From NCBI RefSeq assembly GCF_963662255.1, contig NC_085074.1, forward strand, positions 1,488,001 through 1,552,000: a stretch of 64,000 bases of DNA. Direction: 5' to 3'. The notes beneath the pieces were generated by a model, which searched no databases, was not told the DNA's origin, and saw only the letters and a program-made list of their open reading frames with translations. The stretch comes from Cinclus cinclus. Taxonomy: Eukaryota > Chordata > Aves > Passeriformes > Cinclidae. The position numbers were made by a program, and so were the translations under genes. Shown here piece after piece: positions 21,401 through 31,337 of the stretch (its first letter is position 1; each line of letters begins with the position of its first letter).

Positions 21401-22025
21401 ATCTGGTGTGTCCACGTCTCTCCCATACTGGGAGCTCTGGATGAGTCTCCCAGAGCCAAGGGAAAGGGAATAATCCCCTTCCACCCACCTGTCCCTCCCA
21501 GATCAGGTTTCAGGTACAACATTTTCTGCTGGTTTCCCAAAGTTTCCATCTCTAAAACTCTTGCAGGAGAGGAATTTTTGATCCACCAGAATGTGGGAGC
21601 TCAATTTCCCACCCCTTATCCTCTGCATGGACAAAATCCAATGGATTTGGTCTCAAAACGACTTCCAGAAGGATTGTGCCTGCCTGGACTCTTCTGGCTG
21701 TGTATTTCCACCAATCCATTAGTCAGCAGCACCATTCCCATGCCTTTGGAGATATCCATATCTGAGTGCAGTATCTAATTCCCGGTGTTCTATTGATTCC
21801 CAGCTCTGCTCCAAAGGGCACTGACTCATCCTGCTGAGCTCTGGCAGAGGAGCTGCTGATAAAAACAACATTTAACATTTGGAGCCAGAGGATGAAGATG
21901 AGAAATGCTGCTCCAGCTCAGGCACCCAGGGATCGTGAGCTGGATGCACAACGGGAAGGTTTTTCCCCTGCCCTGATGCTGAACGCATGCACACTTTCCA
22001 TGGGATCATTTTTTAGGGAATGTGA
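21401..22025. other. Unassigned sequence, no gene seen
   Basis: The 168-codon plus frame (21272-21778) begins inside the preceding CR1 and shows no domain beyond it. No other repeat recognised. Confidence 0.4.
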
Positions 22026-22400
22026 TGCCTTTTCAGGACTACCTAAAAACAGCGGCCAGACAAAATCAAGGGAATAAAAAGCAGTTCTATTTATTGAAGA
22101 GCCTTCAGGTACATTTAGGGCAGACAAAGCCCCCAGGGGCTACACCCAAAAATGGACAATGGCTCACAGGGTTTCACACTTTTATAAATTTGGTCCATTT
22201 GGGGTTAATCCCCCAATTACAGCTTCAGCTAATGAAGTCATTTACCCCAAGTTTGCTCCCCCCAGTCACTTTAGTTTCCATCTCTCAGGCCTGAGGCAGT
22301 GAGGTGTCCTTGACTGCCAGCCTGGAGAGGAATTGTTGTGTGTGCCCAAAATGGGGAAGCAGCAGCTCGCACTGGGAATGGAGTTTAAGAGTTCCACACT
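22026..22400 (-). mobile_element. Possible LTR of an endogenous retrovirus, reverse
   Basis: On the minus strand the segment has a TATAAAAG box, then about 110 bp later an AATAAATAG polyadenylation-like signal followed by TTTTTATTCCC, and ends GAAAAGGCA. This layout fits an LTR of roughly 300-375 bp. Candidate starts on the minus strand are TGGCAG at 22319 or TGTGGAAC at 22400. I saw no matching target-site duplication and no internal viral genes. Confidence 0.45.
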
Positions 22401-22476
22401 GAAGAACTGCAGGGCTACAAATAGATGGAAAGTAGAAAAGCTGAAATCCTAAGGGATCAGATGGATTTTTTGGGAC

Positions 22477-22642
22477 AACAGGGAATGGCTTCCTCCTGCC
22501 AGAGGACAGGGTTAGACGGGATACTGGGAAGGAATTGCTCCCTGTGAGAGCGGTGAGGCCCTGGCATGGGGTGCCCAGAGAAGCTGTGGCTGCTCCTGGA
22601 TCCCTGGAATTGTCCCTCCCAACCCATCCATACCATGATTCC
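22477..22642 (+). mobile_element. CR1 LINE fragment with internal deletion
   Basis: Forward copy: GGGAATGGCTTCCTCCTGCC, GGATACTGGGAAGGAATTG, GAAGCTGTGGCTGCTCCTGG and ATCCCTGGAATTGTCC, then a jump straight to CCCAACCCATCCATACCATG. The usual 100 bp between is missing. Confidence 0.85.
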
Positions 22643-22857
22643 CCCTGGGTGCACAGCTCCCTGGACTGGCATCACTCCAGAGGATGCACAACCTATGGCA
22701 AATTCCAGAGGAGAATTTCTTTCTGTGTGTGAAGGCTGGAGAGGACAGAGACAGTTTCTGGAGAAGGAAGGTTTCCCCTGCCATCATCACAACACAACAA
22801 CCCCGTTTTTATTCTCTCTGAGTGTTCTGGCTGGGATCTCAACTAGACTGGGTAAAG

Positions 22858-23045
22858 GAATCACAGAATCCTGGAATGGTTGGGGTTGGAAGGATCTTAA
22901 ATCCCATCCAGTGCCACCCTGTCACGGGCAGGGACACCTCCCACTGTCCCAGGATGCTCCAAACCCCCTCCATGGACACTTCCAGGGATCCAGGGGCAGC
23001 CACAGATCCTCCAGGATTTCCATCCCAGCCCTTCCCCACCCCTAG
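22858..23045 (-). mobile_element. CR1 LINE 3'-end fragment
   Basis: Reverse copy: AATCACAGAATCCTGGAATG, GTTGGGGTTGGAAGGATC, AAATCCCATCCAGTGCC, CGGGCAGGGACACCTCCC, CACTTCCAGGGATCCAGG and GGCAGCCACAGATCC. It faces the forward copy at 22477-22642 across about 215 bp. Confidence 0.9.
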
Positions 23046-23726
23046 ACCTCGCACCAGCCTGAGCTTTACAAAACAAATCCAGACTCTTAAACTTCCAATA
23101 CCAATTTTTTATTAAAGCTAAAAGGATGAAAAAGGGAGTGGAGAGAGAAAACTGCAGATCACAGCCTGGGAGAGCCATCCCTCAGTCCCAGATCAATAAG
23201 GCCTGAGGAGCTCCTCTCCCAGAGCTCCCATCGATTTCCATTGGAACCTGATTCCAAGGGAGCCAGTGCCACCTGCTGAGGTGTTTTCTCAGTCTCATGG
23301 CATTTTTCTTGATAATTATGAAAACATCTTTAATTTTTTTTTTTAAAGCAGGAACTGTGAGATTAATGATCATGGCAGTTTTTGATGTCTGTTTGTCTTC
23401 CCATGGAGAAAAAACCTCAGAGAACTCAGAATAAAACTGTGAGGGCCGCACCCAAAAGGCAAAATACACAAGGAAGAACCGTAAAATTGGGTTTGACTTG
23501 ATAAGCACATTTTTTTCCTCCCTCCCATGACCTCATGAGCTCTTCTGCCCAGCCTCACCTTGGGAGAACACATTTGATGTGAATCCAGAGGGATTAAAGG
23601 AGTGGGTGTGGTGGCTCCGGGAATGCAGCATTCCTTCCCTCTGATGTAAACATCAGTTAAGGATTTGACTCAGGTGGCTCCTCACACCTAAGAAAGACAG
23701 AGATAAAATGGTGTGATACCAAAAAA
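23046..23726. other. Unassigned sequence, no gene seen
   Basis: T-rich tract around 23333-23345. A 108-codon minus frame (23182-23508) has no recognisable motif. Confidence 0.4.
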
Positions 23727-23765
23727 ACTGTGGCTGCCACATCCCTGGAAATGTCCAAGGGCAGG
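23727..23765 (+). mobile_element. Tiny CR1 LINE scrap
   Basis: ACTGTGGCTGCCACATCCC followed by TGGAAATGTCCAAGGGCAG matches the central CR1 3'-region block over about 39 bp. Too short for certainty. Confidence 0.5.
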
Positions 23766-25193
23766 AAATGAACCTTGGAAATGAGAATGTGCTCAATTCT
23801 TCCAATATTTCCCTTTCTCTCATTTTCCTTCATGGAAACCTCACTGCTCTGGGAGCCTTTTGATTCTTCTTGATCCTAAGGAAGTCATGTTACAAAAATC
23901 CCAGTCGCACTAAAATTACTGAAATAAAAGAAACACTGGGACTCTGATTAACTCAATCCATTATTAATTTAATGAACTTTATTCTAATACTGGTCAGTAA
24001 GTGAAGGTTTTTGAGTCAAATCAGATTTGGGACCATTATGCAGAATTTTCCCAACATTTTTTAATCCCATCCCTAAATCCAGCCCTATGCAGGCCTGCAA
24101 TTAAGCACGACAGGAAGAGAATTAAATGTGGGCTTGGACACGATTTTTAATGAGGATGTTTTCCAGGACTGGGGCCAAATGAGCCTAAATCCATCAGTGC
24201 CCAGAGGTGAGTGTGGAGCTGCAACAGGGAAAGGAGAATAAGAAAGTTTCCCATTTGGACTAAACCCGAAACATTAATTAGGACATTAATTTAATTTCCC
24301 TTCCTAGGTCTGCTTTTAATTAAGCCTTCATTTACCTTCTGAAGTTGGCTTTGGGATTGCATGGAATTGCCACGGAGTCTGTGGCATCCTGCAGAGTGTT
24401 GCCAGCTCTGAGCTTGGGGGTGACAGGGCAGAGGGGACAAAGGGACACAGCTGTCACCGGGGCTGGTGGTCTTGATAGAGTGAGAACAGAATTCCTGAGG
24501 CTGCTCCAAATCCCAGCTCAAAGCTCGGACCTTCCACTTACCTGGGTCTCTGCAGATTCCCAAATTTCCCCCCAGGTCAGAGAGGGCTCTGAAATTAATG
24601 CAGGAAAATTCCTAAAGGTGCCTTCGTTAAATCCTCCCGCTAAACCCAGCTCGTTAAATGTAATATCTGGTGGCTCTTCATTCATTACTCCTGAATTTCA
24701 AGTTCTTAAGGCCTTCTTTTCATTCCAGGATATTGGATTTGATAAAACAACAATGGCATCAGCAGACGAAAAAGCTTTTCCTGAAATTATCTTTCCTGTT
24801 TCAGCAGGATCGTCCTTCTCCATCTCCCTCCCCATGGTGTGCTCCCTCCATCCCTCACTGCATGGTGCAAAGAACACCCAGAGCCACCCAGACCTCAGGG
24901 TGGCCTCAGCTACCCCCTCACCAGGAAGTTTTATGGGAATTAGAACCTGGATGTGGATAAAGACACAGGACTGATTTGGAGAATTTGGATTGGAATCCCC
25001 AGTTTCCCCGGATGCTGAAAAAGACATTTCAGGGGTTTCCTGGGAGATTAGAATAACAGTTTCTAACCCCCTGAAAGGATCCCTTTATAATCCTTGGGGA
25101 AGGCTGGAAATCCTTCCACATCCTGCACAAAAATATTGGTTCAGTCAGGAAACAGAACAGACTGTTGGATTTATGGACAGGGGCTGAGACCCT
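23766..25193. other. Unassigned sequence with a 209-codon open frame
   Basis: AT-rich from 23930 to 24300 with several TTAAT motifs. A plus frame of 209 codons (24345-24974) shows no membrane segment, signal peptide or domain that I recognise and overlaps a 90-codon and a 109-codon minus frame. Confidence 0.35.
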
Positions 25194-25317
25194 GATTTCC
25201 CAGAGAAGCTGTGGCTGCCCCATGCCTGGAATGTTCCAGGCCAGGTTGGACAGGGCTTGGAAGGTGTCCCTAAGGTCCCTTCCCACCCAAACCATTCCAT
25301 GTTCCTACAATTCTGTG
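25194..25317 (+). mobile_element. CR1 LINE 3'-end fragment
   Basis: Forward copy: CAGAGAAGCTGTGGCTGCCC, GGCCAGGTTGGACAGGGC, GGAAGGTGTCCCTAAGGTCC and ACCCAAACCATTCCATG. Short internal deletions remove the CAACCTGGGACAGT and CCATGGCAGGG blocks. Confidence 0.87.
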
Positions 25318-26190
25318 CTCCCACAGAAATCCTCAGTCCAATGCTTCCAGAAAAATCTCATGGGCAGAAAATCTTTGAGAAAAGACAAACCTTTCCCATC
25401 TCGGAGAAATCAGTGGATCACCACTGGGGGACTTTGCCACCCCATTAAAACCAGTAGGAATCCATTGGTGAATGTAATGGAGCAAGAAGAATTTTCCTGC
25501 TCATGTTCCTGCAGATCCAGCAGAGATTTTTGCCGTGCTCCACATGTGACTCAGCAAAGTCCCTCCCCGTCATTCCTTCCCTTCTTTCCAGGAAATTTGA
25601 CCAAGCACGAACTTTGGCAGGGAGGATAGTCAAGTGAACTATATTTTGCTGTATAAATTAATAGGGCAATCAGTTAAAAGTCATTTTAATCAGGAAAACA
25701 AATGGAGAAAGGAATGGAATGATCCCTTGTAGACCGCTTTTGACATTTGTGGATTTGTTTTGTATTCCCTCTCACTCAATAAACTGAAGGATGACTGAGT
25801 TCATTTCACAGGAGATGGATTGGATTTTCTCTGAGCAGCTCTGCTGTGTCCATGGAATTCAACCAGAAAGAAAAAAAAACAAAAAAGCCCAAACCAACAA
25901 CTCTTTTTAAAAATTTAAGAAGTCCTGGATTCTGCATTGTCAGAGCCCAACTGCACTCCTGGGGCAGGGGAGCAGCACACTCACTGTCTGGGAGGGAGGT
26001 GATTTTCTGATGATGCTGGGGAATGTTTGGGGGGAAATTTAGAGCAAATTTGCACTGAGACACAGCCACGAATCCCAAACTGAAGAGTTTAATTTATGTT
26101 GAGCTGTCACCCAACCCAAATTATGTTTTTTTTTGTGGGGATCCAGTTTGGTGGTGGGAGAGAGGACAAGGGGGAAACCAAAGTGGGCAA
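25318..26190. other. Unassigned sequence, no gene seen
   Basis: An A-rich tract lies at 25866-25885 and an AATAAACTG string at 25788. No gene ends nearby, so the latter is not called as a polyadenylation site. Confidence 0.4.
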
Positions 26191-26438
26191 AAGGGAATAG
26201 CTTCTCAACGCCAGAGGGAAGGGATGGATGGGATATTGGGAAGAAATTCCTCTCTGTGAGGGTGGTGAGGGGCTGGGGTGGAATTCCTGGAGAAGCTGTG
26301 GCTGCCCCTGGATCCCTGGAAGTGTCCAAGGCCAGGTTGCAGCACCTGGGACAGTGAGAGGTGTCCCTGCCATGGCAGGGGGTGGAATGAGAAGATTTTA
26401 AGATCCTTCCAACCCAAACCATTTCAGGATTCTGTGAT
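26191..26438 (+). mobile_element. CR1 LINE 3'-end copy, well preserved
   Basis: Forward copy with the complete order of landmarks: AGGGAATAGCTTCTC, GGATATTGGGAAGAAATTCC, GTGAGGGTGGTGAGGGGC, AAGCTGTGGCTGCCCCTGG, GTGTCCAAGGCCAGG, GGTGTCCCTGCCATGGC, GATCCTTCCAACCC and a terminal GGATTCTGTGA. Confidence 0.93.
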
Positions 26439-27788
26439 CTATGAAAGCAAACAGAAGTGGGTGAAAACGAGACAAGAAAAGCCATGGAGGCTCCGTTCTG
26501 CCTGTCTGGATGAGGTGTTTTCCCTCATCCAGAAGCCTAACCCAGAAAGGTCCTCACCACTGGGCTCTGTGCCTTTGGGTTGCAAAGGCTTTTCAATATT
26601 GTAGGAAAAGTGGTATTTCCTATTTTCTGCATCCTCAAGCATCAAGGAAATCGATGTCAGTGCAGGGTTTTTGTCAGAGCAGCCCCCATCAAAGCCTCTG
26701 CAGCAACTGATGAGAAAAAAAAAAGAAGAACAAAGCAGGATAAATAAATAAAACTAAAATCAAAACCTGCTTCTTCCTGGCAGAGACTGAAAATAGGGAG
26801 AGGGGGCAGCTCTCCTGCCACCCAGGAGCTCCTTACAGGGATCAGCCACCAGCTGAAGGCTCTCAATAAATCTGCAGCCTGGAAACCAGACCTGCAGGAC
26901 AGGTTGGATCAGGCACAAGCTCCCTTGAGGATTTTGGGGAGATGGAAGATAAACATGAGCCCTTTATCAGTTTCATCTCTGGTTTTTAAGCTTCAGGGCT
27001 TCTTTTATTATTTTAAGTGTTGAGTGGAATAAGGAAACGCATTTAATTTATTTGTGGGCATGAGAGAGACCATAACGCTAAAGTAAATCCCGATCCAAAG
27101 TCTTGGCTCTACAATTCCATCATTGCATGAGCCTGGCTTCAAAACCAGAGTGTAAAATGTCAGGGAGAACATCTCTCGCTGTCTTTTCACCCAGATAAAC
27201 TCCCACCTCCACACACACTCCTCTCCTCCCTCAGCAAAGCCAGAACACCAATAAAAATATTTCCATGAGGTTGTTTTTTCCCACTGGGATTTCTTTGTTC
27301 CCTCATTGGCTGCAGGTGACGATGGCACAAGGAAATCACCTCCATGCCAGCACGGGCCGTGCTCTGTGTAGGAATTTGTAAATTGCTTCACCATTTAGCC
27401 CGAGAAGGTTGTTCAAGATTTAGCAGATCCATTGCCAAAAAACTACTTTGGGAAATTGGTTTTTCCCCCTGGTCCCTTGGCACAGGCTGATTGGAATGCT
27501 CTGAACACTCGGTGCTGAGGACACTGAATTATTTAATGCTCCACACCTCACTGAGCTGGGACCCTGCGGAGCCAAAGGGAGTTGGGTGCAGTTCCTTCAT
27601 CCACAATAGACAGGGATGAGACAGGCCCTGGGAAATACTGCACCCACGGGTTAGGGAATTAGGAGAAATTCCTTCTGACACTTCCTCCCAGCCTCTCACA
27701 CACCCAGTTCCAGCTTTTCCATCCTCAATAACATTTCAGTCTGTGATGTCCAGGCTCTCAATTCCCTCCATTCTCTCCTTAAAGATTT
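26439..27788. other. Unassigned sequence, no gene seen
   Basis: An A-rich tract sits at 26715-26755. A 128-codon minus frame (27008-27394) has no recognisable features. No repeat identified. Confidence 0.4.
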
Positions 27789-28010
27789 TCATAGAATCCC
27801 AGTAGGGTTGGGGTTGGAAATGACCTTAAAGACCAACTCCACTGCCATGGCAGTGATGCCTCCCACTGATCCAGCCTGGCCTTGGACACTTCCAGGGATC
27901 CAGGGGCAGCCACAGCTTCCCTGGGAATTCCATCCTAGCCCCTCCCCATCCTCACAGAGAGGAATTTCTTCCCAGTATTTAGTCTAAACCTTCTCTCTTT
28001 TGGTTTAAAG
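27789..28010 (-). mobile_element. CR1 LINE 3'-end fragment
   Basis: Reverse copy: TTTCATAGAATCCCAGTAGG, TTGGGGTTGGAAATGACC, TGCCATGGCAGTGATGCC, GGCCTTGGACACTTCCAGG, AGCCACAGCTTCCCTGGG and GAGGAATTTCTTCCCAGTAT, ending in a TGGTTTAAAGCC variant. Confidence 0.9.
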
Positions 28011-28526
28011 CCACAAATCCATGTGGGTGGCAAAATCCTAAAACCTTCTGTAAACTGGACGAGTCTCAAAGAGTCATTTGCTCCTTCTCTCTCTCACCCT
28101 GGTCAGCCTCAGCTCTGAGAATCTTGTGGCCCACACAGCAAATCTTGTGAAAACATGAGGAATAAGGACATCAGCAGATCAAAAAATGCTCCTCGCTCCT
28201 CCAGGCCACTCTCAGACCCTCACACCAAGCAGATTCCGAGAGGATTCTGCAGTACAGGAACCCGTTACCTTAAGAAAGGCCATTTTTACTCTCCCAAAAA
28301 TGCATTTTTTCCCCCTGGAAATAAATGCAGAGCAGTGAGTTACAAAGACTTACTTGAACAATTAATCATTCCAGGAGCACCCCAGGCCATTGCAGCCACA
28401 GCTGGCATTACATATTCCAGACAGTCCACACTTCTCACTGGAATAATAAACATTTTCAGAAATATTCAACAGCCAATGTGCTGAGTTAGGCAGAACCTTA
28501 TGGTTTTTTGGTACAAAATCACATTA
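28011..28526. other. Unassigned sequence, no gene seen
   Basis: A 109-codon plus frame (28155-28484) overlaps AT-rich sequence containing CAATTAATCATTCC. No recognisable motif. Confidence 0.4.
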
Positions 28527-28650
28527 TCATAAAAACTTTGGAAAAGCCCTTAATGTCATGGAATCCAGCTGTTCTCGCAGCCAAACCCAATCCTAACCCA
28601 GGTCCCCAAGTGCCACAACCACACATTTTTTAAACACTTTCAGAGTGTTC
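28527..28650 (-). mobile_element. Diverged CR1 LINE fragment
   Basis: ATCATAAAAACTTTGGAAAAG, GTCATGGAATCCAGCTGTTC, AACCCAGGTCCCCAAGTGCC and ACACATTTTTTAAACACTTTC align in order with the GTTTAGGTTGGAAAAG-type CR1 subfamily on the minus strand. Many mismatches suggest an old copy. Confidence 0.6.
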
Positions 28651-29461
28651 AAACCAGGCTGAAGACCTTGACTCAAGCACCTTTGTGAAGGGAGATGCAA
28701 GACCAGTGGTCTAACATGCACAGGAATTAATTTTAAATTACCCTCACCCTCACTGATGAAGTTGAAAAGCACCTGTGGAACACCTGGCAGGACAAAAACA
28801 CCTCTTTTATATTTTTTAAAAGAACTCTACAGTATATCCTCTCTCCATCTGCTTCATCTCACCAAGCAAAACCTGTGTAAAGCCAATTAAATCCCCTTTG
28901 TCACAGGGTAGAACTAACACCAAAACTCTCCTGGTCTGCTCACAGCTCACTCGCTGCTCCTCCAGGTCACAAATCACAATAACCGTCCTGTGGAAATCAT
29001 AAGAGAGAAGCTCGAAATCCTGCTGAACTCAATGAGCCATTAAATGGTTGACAATATTCTTTATAGGAACCACGAACAATTAATTAATCCCCAAGTATGA
29101 ATGGCGAGCATGAATAATTACCACTGTAGATCCTGATCAAGAGATCTGCAGCAAGCATAAATTGACATTGCTTTGTGTGTAACAGCTCACACCAGCTGGG
29201 ACACTGGTCCTAAAAGGTTGGGCTTGGCTTTAAAAATGTGGGAATCCCAGAAGGGAGCATCTCGGTTCTGTACCCAGTGTGCCACTACACTGACTTTCCA
29301 TGAAATCTTCACTTTTTTTTTATCAGTTTGCCTATTTGTATCACTTTTGCCAGTCTCAATATGTACAAAGGGTCTGTCTATTCCTTCAACTTCATTGCTA
29401 TAAGAACCTCTTATCCTCATTCCTATTCCTTCACATCTCCTGGATTAACAACTCCAGGGGC
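28651..29461. other. AT-rich unassigned sequence
   Basis: The part 28970-29170 is rich in homeodomain-like motifs (AATTAATTAATCC, GAATAATTACC) and free of recognisable repeats. It is discussed as a possible conserved noncoding element. No gene seen. Confidence 0.35.
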
Positions 29462-29785
29462 TCCCTTCCCTTCCCTTCCCTTCCCTTCCCTTCCCTTCCC
29501 TTCCCTTCCCTTCCCTTCCCTTCCCTTCCCTTCCCTTCCCTTCCCTTCCCTTCCCTTCCCTTCCCTTCCCTTCCCTTCCCTTCCCTTCCCTTCCCTTCCC
29601 TTCCCTTCCCTTCCCTTCCCTTCCCTTCCCTTCCCTTCCCTTCCCTTCCCTTCCCTTCCCTTCCCTTCCCTTCCCTTCCCTTCCCTTCCCTTCCCTTCCC
29701 TTCCCTTCCCTTCCCTTCCCTTCCCTTCCCTTCCCTTCCCTTCCCTTCCCTTCCCTTCCCTTCCCTTCCCTTCCCTTCCCTTCCC
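29462..29785. repeat. Perfect (TTCCC)n array, about 65 units
   Basis: An uninterrupted TTCCC pentanucleotide array of about 324 bp, pyrimidine on the plus strand and GGGAA purine on the minus strand. I saw no interruption over its length. It ends abruptly at CCCATTTG. Frames of 118-249 codons reading PFPSLPFPS or GREGKGREGKG are artefacts of the array. Confidence 0.98.
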
Positions 29786-30257
29786 ATTTGTATATCCTTT
29801 GATGAAATCTATCAGTGGTACCAAGACTCTCCTGCCAGGCAAACACTGCTCACGACGTGTCTTGGCTCTGTCTTGGTGTCCCACCCAGCGTCATCGGGCT
29901 TTATTAAATCCCAGCTTCCTGCTCATCAAGCAGAGCCTGGCTCTGCAGAGTTTGGAGGGGTTCAGATGATCCAGGTGGGAGGCACAGTTCAGACAGGAGG
30001 AGAGACCCTCCCACATCAGGGCAAAAGAGAAAATAGAAGAAGAAAATAAAAGAAGAAGAAAAGAGAAGTCACATCCTGACAGCGCATGCTGACATGGCAG
30101 CAGAGTTGGCCCTTTGAGATCTTCACTCCCCTTGAGTGGTCTTGGAGGTGACTTTTCCAATTCAATCTGTTCAGCTACCTGAAGATAAACTCAATATTTC
30201 CTGGCTCAGGATCATGGGGCTCATCACTCTTTAGGAAATTCATCCTGCATCCTTCTG
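29786..30257. other. Unassigned sequence with a purine-rich GAA tract
   Basis: The tract 30018-30067 is almost all A and G (AAGAAGAAAATAAAAGAAG-type), in the opposite purine orientation to the TTCCC array. No gene seen. Confidence 0.45.
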
Positions 30258-30598
30258 AATCCAAACACCCCTTCCAACTCAGCTGCCCTTTCCAACCCAA
30301 ACATCTTTTTGAGCTCAACCATCTTTTCCAACCCATCGACCCTTTCCCACCCATCCACCCTTTGCAATGCAGCAGTCCTTTCCAGCCGAAACATTTCCAA
30401 ACGAACCACCCTTTCCAACTCAGCCATTTTCAACCCAAATATCATTATCAACCCATCCATTCTTTCCAGCCTAACCACCCTTTCCAACCCAACCACTTTT
30501 CCAACCCAATCAATCACTTTTCAACCCAGCCATTCCTTCCAAAACATCCATTCTTTCCAACCCAACCAATCTTTCTAACCCAACCCAACAAACAGCAA
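30258..30598. repeat. Degenerate pyrimidine-rich minisatellite, ~15-18-bp unit
   Basis: About 20 imperfect copies of a unit like CCCTTTCCAACCCAACCA, with lengths varying between roughly 15 and 19 bp. A minus-strand frame (30224-30517) reads GLERVVRLERM-like leucine-rich repeats. The unit resembles the CR1 3' motif CCTTCCAACCCAAACCA, so it may have grown from a CR1 end. Confidence 0.85.
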
Positions 30599-31170
30599 AA
30601 CAGTGCCCCCAATCCTGCAAACATTCCCAAAGCATTACAGCTGCCCACATCCAGCTTCTGGCTGCTCCGTCCTGTCTAACTGGTGCCTTTTTGGTGGTAG
30701 AGGTTTGAAACCTCGCCTCGATCAACTGACAAAACATCTTCAATTGAGCTGCAGCAGCTCCGTGACCTCTCACGCACCTTTTGTCTTTCAAAACACAGAC
30801 AGGTGCTGCAGGAGGGAATATGTGAGGATTTGGAAATGGTTTCTTCTCCTTTTGCTGCTGTGGTGTCCGTGGGGACCTGAGCTCCAGGATGTGCTGTACA
30901 AATCCATTTGTTACAGTAAACAGCCCCGGGCAAGTGCCTGCACTCCCGGACCTTGGGGGGATTCTGTGGAGGGTTTGTTCGTCATTGCAAGTTTAAAGAT
31001 ATGAACTCAGGAGGGACCAGAAGCTTCTTCCTGGCCTGAGGCCAAGCATGAAAAGTGTACAAAGAGACAATGACAATTTCATACACAGCACTACAAAAAG
31101 AACTCTATAAACAGCTAAAACAAATAATACTTGAACTGAACTGGACAGAGGGTCAGCTATCATTTCAGAG
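30599..31170. other. Unassigned sequence, no gene seen
   Basis: A 133-codon plus frame (30603-31004) has a short hydrophobic stretch (FLLLLLLWC) but no other feature that supports a gene. A minus frame overlaps it. Confidence 0.35.
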
Positions 31171-31300
31171 AATGGAATCATGGAATGGATTGGGTTGGAA
31201 GAGACTTTAAAGATCACCCAGTTCCACCCTCTGCCATGGGCAGTGACACCTTCCACTAGGCCAGGTTGCTCCAAATACATCCAACCTTGAACACTTCCAA
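31171..31300 (-). mobile_element. CR1 LINE 3'-end fragment, head of an inverted junction
   Basis: Reverse copy: AATGGAATCATGGAATGG, ATTGGGTTGGAAGAGACT, AAAGATCACCCAGTTCCACC, CTGCCATGGGCAGTGACACC and CCTTGAACACTTCCAAGG. At 31300 the match turns directly into forward CR1 sequence. Confidence 0.88.
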
Positions 31301-31337
31301 GGACCTTAAAAGACTTTTCCAACCTTAATGATTCCAG
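31301..31337 (+). mobile_element. Forward CR1 3'-terminal scrap
   Basis: GACCTTAAAAGACTTTTCC and AACCTTAATGATTCC are the 3' terminal block of the GTTTAGGTTGGAAAAG-type CR1 in forward orientation, joined back to back with the reverse copy. Confidence 0.72.

Noticed and set aside
20832..21488. 218-codon minus frame
   Set aside because: Part of it is CR1 3' sequence and the rest has no recognisable domain.
25780..25800. Polyadenylation site (AATAAAC) of a gene
   Set aside because: No upstream coding exon or transcript evidence. The hexamer is common in AT-rich DNA.
29300..30049. 249-codon plus frame and the related 118-213-codon frames
   Set aside because: Most of each frame is the TTCCC array read in three registers on both strands; the flanks have no recognisable protein signature.
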